From Chryseobacterium sp. JJR-5R (GTDB lineage: Bacteria > Bacteroidota > Bacteroidia > Flavobacteriales > Weeksellaceae): 64,000 nt of DNA. A program made the position numbers and the translations under genes. Below, in pieces: positions 1 through 7,400 of the stretch (its first letter is position 1; the number at the start of each line of letters is the position of its first letter). The DNA is taken from assembly GCF_034047335.1 (NCBI RefSeq), contig NZ_CP139137.1, positions 1,736,001 through 1,800,000 of the forward strand, read 5' to 3'. The notes under the pieces are model-generated. The model saw only the letters and a list, made by a program, of their open reading frames with translations. It was not told the DNA's origin and ran no database searches.

Positions 1-1968
1 GTAAGCCTTACGGAGATCCGCAAAAGTAAAGATGATTCAAAGCTGCCTGTCTCTTTCAGGAATTTTAAGATCGATGCTCATGACGTCGTTGTTACCGTAA
101 ATGATTTTTACCAGATTTTAGCTAAGCAGATCGATGCTAAAAACAAACAGCTTAGCATCAGCGGATTTCACCTGAAACCGATCGAGAGCCCCGGGCTTTA
201 CAACGCGAAAAATGTTTTTGATCTGAAAGTCTCTGAACTTTTGGCGGAAAATTTTATAATAGACCAGGATTCCCTGATCATAGAAAATACCCGGTTTACA
301 AAGCCGCAACTGATTGTTACCTCCACCAATAAAAAAACAGTAAAAGAAAACCCTAAGGAAGTCAATTTAAAGATCGGAATCAAAAACCTTGATATCCGCG
401 AAGGTTCTGTTCTGGTTCAGCAGAAAAATAAAGTGAAAACGGCATCGGTAGATAATTTCCGCCTGAATTTAAATGAAATTGTCTTTGATAAAAATACGGT
501 AAAACAAAAAGTGCCGTTTGTGTTTTCCGGACATAATATTGAATTTGAGAACATTTATTTTATGACCGATCCTCTGCAGGCAGTAAGTATTAAAAAGATT
601 TCTTCAGATAATGATGATATTTTTTTGGATGATGTACGGTTCAGTGCACTTGGAAAAAGCAGGACCAAAGATGTCTTTAACATTAAGACAAAGAAAATTG
701 AAATCCTTAAAAATACATCCCGTTTTGCCGGCCAGCAGTTTCAGATGAAGCTTGCCACGGTTAATGTATACAGACCGGATATTGAAATTATTGCAGCAGA
801 TCAAAAAAAGAAAAACACTGCTGAAAACAAGTCCGCCGCTTCGGACTTTCTTGCACATCTGGGAGCTGTGAATATCATCAACGGAACTTTCTCACAGAAA
901 TCGAAAGGAGTTGAAAAAATAAAGGTCGGAAATTTCAATGTTAAACTGAATTCAGTTACTACAGATAAGAATATCCTCAAAGAGTCCATTCCTTTCCATA
1001 TTAAAAACCGCCTCGTCACAGCAGATAAAATTGATATTGATGCGGGGAAATTTTACCGGTTGAAAGTAGATGCGATAAAAAACACAGGTAAAGTAACACA
1101 GGTTACAAATTTCGGGTTTCTTCCGAAATATTCCAGAGCGAAGTTCAACCGGATGATTGCGGTAGAAAAAGATCTGTATACCATAAAGGTAAAATCAATT
1201 AACATTACAGACAAAAATTCGGTTCTCGGGAAAAATACCGCTATTGATCTTGACCGTATTGTCTTTGACGGGGTAAACTGTAACATTTTCCATGATCTGG
1301 CACCTCCTGATGATGTAGCAGTCCGTTATATGTTCAGCAAAAAGCTCCGCGATGTGAAATTCCCTTTATTTATCAGGCAGATCGATATTAAAAATTCACG
1401 CCTTGCCTATGAAGAAGTTGCTGAAAAAGCACAGATTCCCGGAAAAATCACTTTTGAAAATTTTGATGCTTCCATCTATAATGTAAACAGCGCAAAAATG
1501 AAAGGCAGGCCTACCGTGATCAAAGTGGATTCCCATTTCAAACTTTTCGGGGATGCGGATACCAAGGTAAACTGGCAGTTTGATGTTGCCGATAAGAGCG
1601 ACGCTTATGCTATCAACGGGATTATCAATGACCTGTCTGTGGAAAATGCCAATCTTTTTGTAAGGCCTTACCTGAATGTAAGCCTGGACGGCAAAATCCA
1701 TTATCTGAAATTCGATTATAAAGGGAACAGCAAGAATATCGGGGGTAATTTCTACTTTAAGTACAGTGATATGAATGTGAACTTCATGAATAAAAATACG
1801 GGTAAAGAGAGAAAGCTGCTGAGTGCGATTGCCAATATTTTTGTTAAAAATGATTCTAAAGGGGAGCCTAACCATGTTGAAGTTGACAAAGAGAGAGATC
1901 CGAACAAAAGCTTTTTCAATACCTTATGGCAGGGAATCATGGAAGGGCTGAAAAAATACCTGATTTAA
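1..1968 (+). CDS. AsmA/DUF748-like envelope protein, 3' part
   Basis: The frame is open from the first base, so the gene starts upstream of the window; 655 residues of the C-terminal part are visible. The sequence is a run of alternating beta-strand-like segments with recurrent phrases of the type 'I..LDI..G.V' and 'I.ID.GKFY', as in the long beta-rich AsmA/DUF748/TamB-like proteins that span the periplasm. No membrane segment is present in this part. The C-terminus ends in a short amphipathic segment after a lysine-rich stretch. Family assignment is from general composition and repeat rhythm, not from a catalytic motif; a role in envelope lipid or protein transport would be inference. Confidence 0.6.
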   Translation, partial: VSLTEIRKSKDDSKLPVSFRNFKIDAHDVVVTVNDFYQILAKQIDAKNKQLSISGFHLKPIESPGLYNAKNVFDLKVSELLAENFIIDQDSLIIENTRFTKPQLIVTSTNKKTVKENPKEVNLKIGIKNLDIREGSVLVQQKNKVKTASVDNFRLNLNEIVFDKNTVKQKVPFVFSGHNIEFENIYFMTDPLQAVSIKKISSDNDDIFLDDVRFSALGKSRTKDVFNIKTKKIEILKNTSRFAGQQFQMKLATVNVYRPDIEIIAADQKKKNTAENKSAASDFLAHLGAVNIINGTFSQKSKGVEKIKVGNFNVKLNSVTTDKNILKESIPFHIKNRLVTADKIDIDAGKFYRLKVDAIKNTGKVTQVTNFGFLPKYSRAKFNRMIAVEKDLYTIKVKSINITDKNSVLGKNTAIDLDRIVFDGVNCNIFHDLAPPDDVAVRYMFSKKLRDVKFPLFIRQIDIKNSRLAYEEVAEKAQIPGKITFENFDASIYNVNSAKMKGRPTVIKVDSHFKLFGDADTKVNWQFDVADKSDAYAINGIINDLSVENANLFVRPYLNVSLDGKIHYLKFDYKGNSKNIGGNFYFKYSDMNVNFMNKNTGKERKLLSAIANIFVKNDSKGEPNHVEVDKERDPNKSFFNTLWQGIMEGLKKYLI

Positions 1969-2060
1969 TATAACCTTCCCGCAATCATAAGTTGTTTCAG
2001 GTTCTCTGTATGCACTGTTTCGGCGTACTGTTTGATATAGTGTAGAAAAAAGATTTGCAT

Positions 2061-2894
2061 ATGAATACACAGAACAAGTCAGACTCGAAATCAGAAGTTC
2101 CGAATGAAGGCATATTGCCGGAAATTATCCGTGAAAGCTATCGCGGAAGTAAGAAGCTTAACGGAAAAAAAGCTTTGATTACCGGCGGCGACAGCGGAAT
2201 CGGACAGGCGGTTGCCGTTCATTTTGCCAGGGAAGGAGCAGATATCGCCATTGTTTACAGAGAAAGCGATGATGATGCCGGAGAAACCCGGAAAATGGTG
2301 GAAAAAGAAGGCCGCAGCTGTATCCTTATCAAAGGAGATCTGGGTAGAAAAGAATTTCGGGCCGAATGTTGCGGACAGATAGAAAAGGAATGGGGGAAAC
2401 TGGATATTCTCGTGAACAACGCCGGTATCCATACTTCAAAAGATACGCTGGAAGAAATTTCAGACGAGCAGATTCTGGAAACATTCAATACCAATATCAT
2501 TTCAATGATTTCCCTGACAAGGGATTTGCTGCCGATGATCAATGAAGGCGGAAGGATCATTTGTACCACTTCTGTAACGGCCTACCGCGGAAGTGACCAC
2601 CTTATTGATTATGCTGCTACAAAAGGGGCTGTATTGTCATTTATGCGCTCCCTTTCTACCAATCTCGCAGAACGGAAAATTCTGGTAAACGGCGTAGCTC
2701 CCGGACCCATATGGACGCCTTTGGTAAAAGAAACGTTTGATGACCTTTCCGCTTTTGGAAAAGATACAGCCCTGAAACGTGCAGGCCAGCCGTCTGAAGT
2801 GGCACCGGCTTATGTCTTTCTGGCATCGGAAGATTCAAGCTTTATTACCGGAGAAGTCATTCATATCAACGGAGGTGATTTTGTAGGCGGATAA
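2061..2894 (+). CDS. SDR family oxidoreductase (YghA/YhdF-like)
   Basis: A 277-residue NAD(P)-dependent short-chain dehydrogenase. The nucleotide-binding glycine motif TGGDSGIGQ lies near residue 42, NNAG near residue 120, a catalytic serine in TTSVTAYRG and the YxxxK pair in YAATKGA. The N-terminal extension of about 35 residues before the Rossmann fold and the GGDSGIG variant are typical of the YghA/glucose-ribitol dehydrogenase-like subgroup often linked to general stress. ATG 2061 is preferred over the in-frame TTG at 2055. Substrate cannot be read from sequence. It stands alone, 92 bases after the AsmA-like gene. Confidence 0.85.
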   Translation: MNTQNKSDSKSEVPNEGILPEIIRESYRGSKKLNGKKALITGGDSGIGQAVAVHFAREGADIAIVYRESDDDAGETRKMVEKEGRSCILIKGDLGRKEFRAECCGQIEKEWGKLDILVNNAGIHTSKDTLEEISDEQILETFNTNIISMISLTRDLLPMINEGGRIICTTSVTAYRGSDHLIDYAATKGAVLSFMRSLSTNLAERKILVNGVAPGPIWTPLVKETFDDLSAFGKDTALKRAGQPSEVAPAYVFLASEDSSFITGEVIHINGGDFVGG

Positions 2895-2971
2895 ATTAAC
2901 TTTAAAATTTGAACATCATAAAGTCTGTTTTTAATGATAAGCAGGCTTTACTAACTTTACTTTACACGACA

Positions 2972-3400
2972 ATGGAAAAATTACATTTTGAGATAGAGAT
3001 CAATGCAGAACCTGCAAAAGTCTGGAGCGTATTGTGGGATGACATTTCTTACAGGCAGTGGACAACTGCTTTTAAAGAAGGATCATTTTATCAGGGAACA
3101 TTGGAAGAAGGAAGCACAATGAAATTTTTTGATTCCCATAACAACGGAATATACAGCCGGGTAGAAAAAAATATCCCGCATAAATTACTCAAGCTTCTTC
3201 ATCTTGGAGAAATTTTTGAAGGGATTGAAACACCGCGTGACTGGGGTGAGCCTACTGAAGCTTATATTCTGGAAGAAAACGAAGAGGGAACCGGATTGAT
3301 GGTAGAAATCCAGACCAGTGAGGAATTTAAAAGTTTTTATGAAGAAAAATTTCCTAATGCATTGATGATCATTAAAAACCTTTCAGAGAATCAGTTGTAA
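2972..3400 (+). CDS. SRPBCC (START/AHSA1-like) domain protein
   Basis: A 142-residue cytoplasmic protein of the SRPBCC helix-grip fold, which binds hydrophobic ligands or acts as an Hsp90 co-chaperone relative. The hallmark start, a short beta strand then an acidic-Ala-Pro-type turn and W(S/D)V(L/I)W, is visible (AEPAKVWSVLWDD). ATG 2972 is chosen; an in-frame TTG at 2909 would add 21 residues not typical of the family. It is followed after 28 bases by a second SRPBCC gene with the same fold, suggesting an old duplication and likely co-transcription. Ligand unknown. Confidence 0.8.
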   Translation: MEKLHFEIEINAEPAKVWSVLWDDISYRQWTTAFKEGSFYQGTLEEGSTMKFFDSHNNGIYSRVEKNIPHKLLKLLHLGEIFEGIETPRDWGEPTEAYILEENEEGTGLMVEIQTSEEFKSFYEEKFPNALMIIKNLSENQL

Positions 3401-3428
3401 TCTCTCAAACAAATCAAAAATATACAAT

Positions 3429-3872
3429 ATGGAGACTTTATCTTATGAAAGAGTCATTAATGCCCCGAAGCAGAAAATATGGGACGTCATCTGGAACCCC
3501 GAAACCTATGCGCAGTGGACACAGTTTTTCGGGCACGGATCCGTGATAAAATCAGACTGGCAGGTCGGAGGAAAAACTTATTTTCTGAATGCCGAAGGTG
3601 AGGGGCTTGTTTCAACAATCGATACCTTAGATGAGCCTGATCATATTATTTTCAAGCATCTGGGGACCGTAGATAAAGATGGTAATGAAGATACCCGAAG
3701 CAGGGAAATAATGGAATGGAGCGGATTTTTTGAAAAATACATCCTGATTGATTTTGAAGGCCGGACAAAACTGCATGTTGAGGTACAGGTTGATAAAGAC
3801 CGGCGTGAAGATATGGATGCCGGATTTACCAAGGGCCTGGAAATGATCACAAAGCTTGCAGAAGGCATTTAA
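3429..3872 (+). CDS. SRPBCC (START/AHSA1-like) domain protein
   Basis: A 147-residue protein with the same SRPBCC fold as the gene before it: N-terminal strand, NAPKQKIWDVIW, then the YAQWTQFFG segment near residue 28 and a C-terminal helix with GFTKGLEMITKLAE. This form is close to the YndB/AHSA1 group annotated in Bacteroidota as SRPBCC domain proteins. No membrane segment or signal peptide. Function is unknown beyond probable ligand binding; its pairing with the preceding gene is the only contextual clue. Confidence 0.82.
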   Translation: METLSYERVINAPKQKIWDVIWNPETYAQWTQFFGHGSVIKSDWQVGGKTYFLNAEGEGLVSTIDTLDEPDHIIFKHLGTVDKDGNEDTRSREIMEWSGFFEKYILIDFEGRTKLHVEVQVDKDRREDMDAGFTKGLEMITKLAEGI

Positions 3873-3992
3873 ATTGAAAGGAGCTGAATAGTTTATTCTC
3901 AGTAGACTCAACGGAAAGTGCAGATTTTTATTTAATTTTAAAACTGTAACTGGGAGGCTTGATAATCTGTTTACCCTGCGAAATAAAATACG

Positions 3993-4451
3993 ATGAAACT
4001 GTTAACGATTCTTTTTGCCACATTCATTCTGGCTCTACTGGGGACTAAAATATTTCAGGGCGACTGGAATTTTTTATTTTCCGGAAATCTGGGAATGGCT
4101 GTTTTTATCATATTTACCGGATTGGCGCATTTTAAATTCCAGAAGGGAATGGCGATGATGATCCCTGATTTTATCCCGGGCAAACTGTTCTGGGTTTATT
4201 TCACCGGCATTATTGAAATTGCAGCCGGGATCGGACTGATGATTCCTTCCATACGTGAACTTACTGCTTTTTTACTGCTGATATTCTATGTCCTGGTTTT
4301 TGTAGCCAATATCCGGTCTTCAAAAAAGAAAGTCAATATTTTTAAAGCAGACTATACCGGCCCCGGAATGGGCTATCTCTATAAGGAAAGAATCCCGATA
4401 CAGATAATCCTGATTGCGTGGACCTGGTATTTCGGAATATACCTGAATTAA
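3993..4451 (+). CDS. DoxX-like integral membrane protein
   Basis: A 152-residue protein with four hydrophobic segments at about residues 3-20, 33-50, 70-90 and 95-110, and another near 135-150. The arrangement, with 'GLAHF' after the second segment and a 'GIIEIAAGIGL' helix, resembles DoxX/DoxD-like inner-membrane proteins of unknown or redox-related role. It follows the two SRPBCC genes by 120 bases in the same orientation and is closed by a hairpin terminator at 4481-4509. Confidence 0.7.
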   Translation: MKLLTILFATFILALLGTKIFQGDWNFLFSGNLGMAVFIIFTGLAHFKFQKGMAMMIPDFIPGKLFWVYFTGIIEIAAGIGLMIPSIRELTAFLLLIFYVLVFVANIRSSKKKVNIFKADYTGPGMGYLYKERIPIQIILIAWTWYFGIYLN

Positions 4452-4480
4452 TGTATTGAATTTATATGATCTATCATATC

Positions 4481-4509
4481 AACGGAAAGTTTTTGCTTTC
4501 CGTTTTTTA
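4481..4509 (+). terminator. Rho-independent terminator after the DoxX-like gene
   Basis: Perfect 9-bp arms 4481-4489 and 4496-4504 with a 6-base loop, followed by a T run. It lies 30 bases past the stop codon of the DoxX-like gene. Confidence 0.8.
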
Positions 4510-4562
4510 ATTCAGTTAATTGATAAAAAGTATTCAACTCAAAACTGACTCATTATATTTAA

Positions 4563-4615
4563 GTTCCCCTCCCTCGGAGGGGTGGCAAAAATTCAAAGAA
4601 TTTTTGATGGGGTGG
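4563..4615. repeat. Short dispersed-type palindromic repeat
   Basis: Two hairpins back to back: arms CCCCTCC/GGAGGGG at 4565-4582, then AAAAATTC/GAATTTTT about 4587-4605, ending in GGGGTGGT. The pairing and position between genes fit the REP-like intergenic elements common in Flavobacteriia. Only this one copy is in the window, so its dispersal is inferred. The rest of 4510-4771 is AT-rich and shows no gene. Confidence 0.5.
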
Positions 4616-4771
4616 TCTGTTAATTTGCATAAGAAATTTCAACAACAGTTCACTAAATTTTCAAAATAAATATTTTTTGTCAACCCACGATAAATAAAAG
4701 AAATTCCTCACTTCCCGAAAAATATTTTAAATTTATTAAAGTAAAATAAAAATACCAGCCGTCATAGCCAT

Positions 4772-5350
4772 ATGGAGGTTGTCGAAAAAATAACAATGCC
4801 ACAGAAAGAGAAGGAAAGTATCATCTCACAGACCGTTTCAAAGTACGGAGGAAAGCTGATGTCTTATATCCGTCCGAAGGTGAGGAATACGGAAGATGCG
4901 GAAGATATTTTACAGGAGGTGTGGTACCAGTTCAGCAGTATTACCAATCTGTCCGAGATCGTCAATGTCGGCGGATGGCTGTACCGGGTAACAGCCAATA
5001 AGATCACGGACAAATACCGGAAAAAGAAAACCGAGAATCTTGAGGATTTCGTGTACGAAGATGAGGACGGCACTTTTTCAATAAAAGATATTCTGCTTCT
5101 GGATGACAGTGCTGGGCCGGAGATAAAAATGTTTCAGGACGAAATCTGGAAAAAACTTTTCGAGGCCCTGGATGAGCTTCCCGAAAAGCAGCGGCTGGCA
5201 TATGTTGAAAATGAGCTGAATGACAAGACCCTCCAGGAAATTGCCGACGAGCAGGGTGAGAATATCAAAACGATCATCAGCAGGAAAAATTATGCCGTGA
5301 AACATTTGAGAAACCGACTGAGACAACTATACCAGGATTTAAATAATTAG
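4772..5350 (+). CDS. ECF-type RNA polymerase sigma factor
   Basis: A 192-residue sigma-70 family factor with only regions 2 and 4. Region 2 is near residues 20-75 (TEDAEDILQEVWYQF is the classical 2.1/2.2 helix, followed by GWLYRVTANKITDKYRKKK). Region 4 is near 130-185 (LPEKQRLAYV, then the helix-turn-helix LQEIADEQGENIKTIISR). It would direct transcription of a small regulon. An in-frame ATG at 4796 is an alternative start. It leads a three-gene run with two small membrane proteins, the usual place for a membrane anti-sigma or target gene. Confidence 0.9.
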   Translation: MEVVEKITMPQKEKESIISQTVSKYGGKLMSYIRPKVRNTEDAEDILQEVWYQFSSITNLSEIVNVGGWLYRVTANKITDKYRKKKTENLEDFVYEDEDGTFSIKDILLLDDSAGPEIKMFQDEIWKKLFEALDELPEKQRLAYVENELNDKTLQEIADEQGENIKTIISRKNYAVKHLRNRLRQLYQDLNN

Positions 5351-5360
5351 AAAAAATATC

Positions 5361-5708
5361 ATGAACAATAAATATAAAAAAAGCTGGGCACTTTTAATTC
5401 TATGTCCGCCGTTGATTTTCCTTGCCGTTGCACTGATTGTAATGTGGCTCTGGAACTGCATTCTCCCTGAGATTATCGGTGTAAAAACCATTAATTACTG
5501 GCAGGCCATGGGAATTCTGGTATTGAGTAAAATTCTTTTCGGAGGTTTTCACGGGAAATTTGACCGTGGGATGCGCGATATGAAGGAGAAACATATGAGG
5601 CATAAGATGGAAGGCATGTCTGATGAAGAAAAAGAAAAATTCAAGGAAGTCTGGAAGAGCAGATGTGAAAACGGCTTTTTCAGCAAAAACAGGAGAACTG
5701 ACGAATAA
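5361..5708 (+). CDS. Small two-TM membrane protein after ECF sigma factor
   Basis: A 115-residue protein, 10 bases after the sigma factor stop, so very likely co-transcribed. Two hydrophobic segments (about 9-30 and 45-60) are followed by a charged cytoplasmic or periplasmic tail rich in K, M and E that includes MSDEEKEKFKEVWKSRC. No known domain is recognised. Its position suggests a sigma-controlling or sigma-controlled membrane factor. Its tail resembles that of the next gene (acidic-E-E, K..K..W/F, then Cys), hinting at a shared fold or partner. Confidence 0.75.
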   Translation: MNNKYKKSWALLILCPPLIFLAVALIVMWLWNCILPEIIGVKTINYWQAMGILVLSKILFGGFHGKFDRGMRDMKEKHMRHKMEGMSDEEKEKFKEVWKSRCENGFFSKNRRTDE

Positions 5709-5791
5709 TTGAAATTTTAAGAAGTAGTAAAGTAAAACAACAATGTATTCGTCTATATAAAAAGAAGTAGTAAAATTTAAAATTTAGAAAA

Positions 5792-6061
5792 ATGAAAAAT
5801 TCAGTATTAAAAGGTGCTCTGGGAGCACTGGCCGTTGCAGGCGCAGCGTTGATCGCTAAAAAAGCAATACAGAGAAAAAGATTTGTAAAAGGTATTTTTG
5901 AAGAGTACGGAATAAGGGAAAAATCTCCTTTTGGCCTGGCAGATAAAATCAGGGAAATGGATGAAGAACAATACCGCGAACTGAAAGGAAAGTTCAGGAA
6001 AGAATTCGCTTCTAAATGCTGCGCAAGAGAAGGCAGGAAAGAACGTACTGCTGAAGCATAA
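5792..6061 (+). CDS. Small single-TM protein, third gene of the ECF cluster
   Basis: An 89-residue protein with an N-terminal Ala/Gly-rich hydrophobic segment (residues 7-24) and a basic/acidic tail containing MDEEQYRELKGKFRKEFASKCC. No recognised family. Strong hairpin termination follows at 6090-6129, making it the last gene of the sigma-factor unit. The 83-base gap before it contains a repeated 'gaagtagtaaa' phrase (near 5720 and 5764) of unknown meaning. Confidence 0.7.
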   Translation: MKNSVLKGALGALAVAGAALIAKKAIQRKRFVKGIFEEYGIREKSPFGLADKIREMDEEQYRELKGKFRKEFASKCCAREGRKERTAEA

Positions 6062-6089
6062 TATAAAAAGTATTTAATTGAAATTGTTT

Positions 6090-6129
6090 GTCCGGTCCGG
6101 GAAGCTTAGCTTCCCGGACCGGACTTTTT
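6090..6129 (+). terminator. Strong Rho-independent terminator of the ECF cluster
   Basis: Perfect 16-bp GC-rich stem, arms 6090-6105 and 6109-6124 around a 3-base loop, followed by TTTTT. It ends the unit 4772-6061. Confidence 0.92.
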
Positions 6130-6223
6130 AAATCTGGCTGTAAAATACCGGTAATTGCGGTATTCACGCTAATCTCATCATGACAAAATCAACTGTATTG
6201 ATGCATGAAAAAAATAAAATCCT

Positions 6224-6231
6224 TATTTTTG
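6224..6231 (+). promoter_or_regulatory. Candidate promoter -7 element for the J-domain gene
   Basis: TATTTTTG matches the Bacteroidota -7 consensus TAnnTTTG exactly, with TTG at 6198-6200 as a possible -33 element (23-base spacing, slightly long). It ends only 9 bases before the ATG, implying a very short leader. Confidence 0.4.
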
Positions 6232-6240
6232 TAGCGTTCA

Positions 6241-6888
6241 ATGAAAGATTACTACTACTTTCTCGGGATTTCTCATGATGCTTCAGAAGAAGACATCAAA
6301 AAAGCCTATCGGAAACTTTCCCTGAAATACCATCCTGACAAAAATGAAAATGATGATTTTTTTGCAGACCGGTTCCGGGAAATCCAGGAGGCCTACGAAA
6401 CCCTGAATGATAAAGGCAGGAGGTATTCTTATGACCAGAACCTGGAAAGCCACCAGAAAAGTTTCAGGTATACCGTTCCGCCTTCCATAAAGACATTTAC
6501 GGCAAATAAAGTACATGCCAAGAAAGGGGAGGAGATCATTATTACCTGGCAGACCCAGAATGCAGATGTGGTAAAAGTATTGCCATTTGGACTGGAGAAA
6601 CAGTATGGAGAGCGGATTTTTAAAATTACTGAATTCAAGGACGGGAAGTTCCAGGTCCTTCTTCATGCGACTAATTCATTACTGCATAAAACGGCCGTTC
6701 AGGGCATCACGATTACTGAAGTTTTTGATACCGATGCCGATAAATTTAAAGACGGTGTGGAAGAACTATTCAGGCCACAGCCCAGGACAGTGGTCAACCG
6801 GAGAGGCATGCCTAAGATAGTCATGCTCATATGGGGAATCCTGATCCTTGCGATTGCGCTGTACTTCCTGATAACAAGTTTCAGCTGA
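6241..6888 (+). CDS. J-domain (DnaJ-like) membrane-anchored protein
   Basis: A 215-residue protein. Residues 1-70 are a J domain (DYYYFLGIS, KKAYRKLSLKYHPDK with the HPD triad at 31-33, and the DRFREIQEAYETLND helix), which stimulates DnaK ATPase. The middle part (about 80-165) is beta-rich and of no recognised family. The C-terminus (about 193-213) is one hydrophobic segment, so the J domain would be tethered to the inner membrane facing the cytoplasm. It lacks the Gly/Phe and zinc domains of true DnaJ, so it is a specialised co-chaperone. Its stop abuts that of the convergent small gene on the other strand. Confidence 0.85.
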   Translation: MKDYYYFLGISHDASEEDIKKAYRKLSLKYHPDKNENDDFFADRFREIQEAYETLNDKGRRYSYDQNLESHQKSFRYTVPPSIKTFTANKVHAKKGEEIIITWQTQNADVVKVLPFGLEKQYGERIFKITEFKDGKFQVLLHATNSLLHKTAVQGITITEVFDTDADKFKDGVEELFRPQPRTVVNRRGMPKIVMLIWGILILAIALYFLITSFS

Positions 6889-7044
6889 TCAAGAAATTTT
6901 CTTATTTCCCGGGCACTTTTTGCATCTTTTTCCTTTTTTGAACTTCTTGCAGCAGGATTTCTTTTCGCCGAAATAGATTTCTTCATTACTGATGGTAAAT
7001 GCAGGTGCCAAAGGCGGAACTTTGAAAGGGACGATCATATTCAT
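6889..7044 (-). CDS. Small Cys/Lys-rich protein, 51 aa
   Basis: A 51-residue open frame from ATG at 7044 (second ATG at 7038) to TGA at 6889-6891, converging exactly on the end of the J-domain gene. The N-terminal half is hydrophobic/proline-rich (VPFKVPPLAPAFTI); the C-terminal half is very basic with four Cys in a CC...C..C pattern (CCKKFKKGKRCKKCP), suggesting a small metal-binding or nucleic-acid-binding knuckle. Codon use looks like real coding sequence, the spacing to the neighbour is exact, and the frame ends where the neighbour's gene ends. No family recognised. Confidence 0.65.
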   Translation of the reverse strand: MNMIVPFKVPPLAPAFTISNEEIYFGEKKSCCKKFKKGKRCKKCPGNKKIS

Positions 7045-7330
7045 ACTGCAAATATATTAATTTAGAATAAATACAGATAATAAATTAACATAAATTATTT
7101 GTCCTGATTATTAAAGGTTTAAGAAGGCTTTATATTCCTTGCTAAAAGCCGGTGAAAAACAGAAAATAATGACGATTGCTGCCGTACTTTTATAAACTTC
7201 TTAAAAATTACATCTGAAGTAATTTGATTATAAAAGTAAATATTAACTGTTATATTATTGATAATGCCAATAAATACCTGTTAATTTTAAAATCTTCAGA
7301 ATACTTTTCCTGAAATATCCGCGTTCTTAA
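7045..7330. other. AT-rich intergenic region upstream of gcvP
   Basis: No open frame of note and no RNA structure was seen. The sequence is AT-rich and probably holds the promoter of the 51-aa gene on the minus strand and leader sequence for gcvP. No glycine-riboswitch-like fold could be recognised by eye. Confidence 0.4.
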
Positions 7331-7335
7331 ATTAC

Positions 7336-7366
7336 TTGTGCAATTTTCTAAAAAACCGTAATTTTA
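7336..7366 (+). promoter_or_regulatory. gcvP: Candidate promoter of gcvP
   Basis: TTG at 7336-7338 followed after 20 bases by TAATTTTA at 7359-7366, one mismatch from TAnnTTTG. Spacing is that of Bacteroidota -33/-7 promoters. The ATG of gcvP is 34 bases further. Confidence 0.4.
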
Positions 7367-7400
7367 CGCATCTTTTTTACAATAAAATCTAATATAAAAA

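Noticed and set aside
7045..7400. Glycine riboswitch before gcvP
   Set aside because: No tandem conserved stems could be traced; the region is AT-rich without a fold recognisable by eye.
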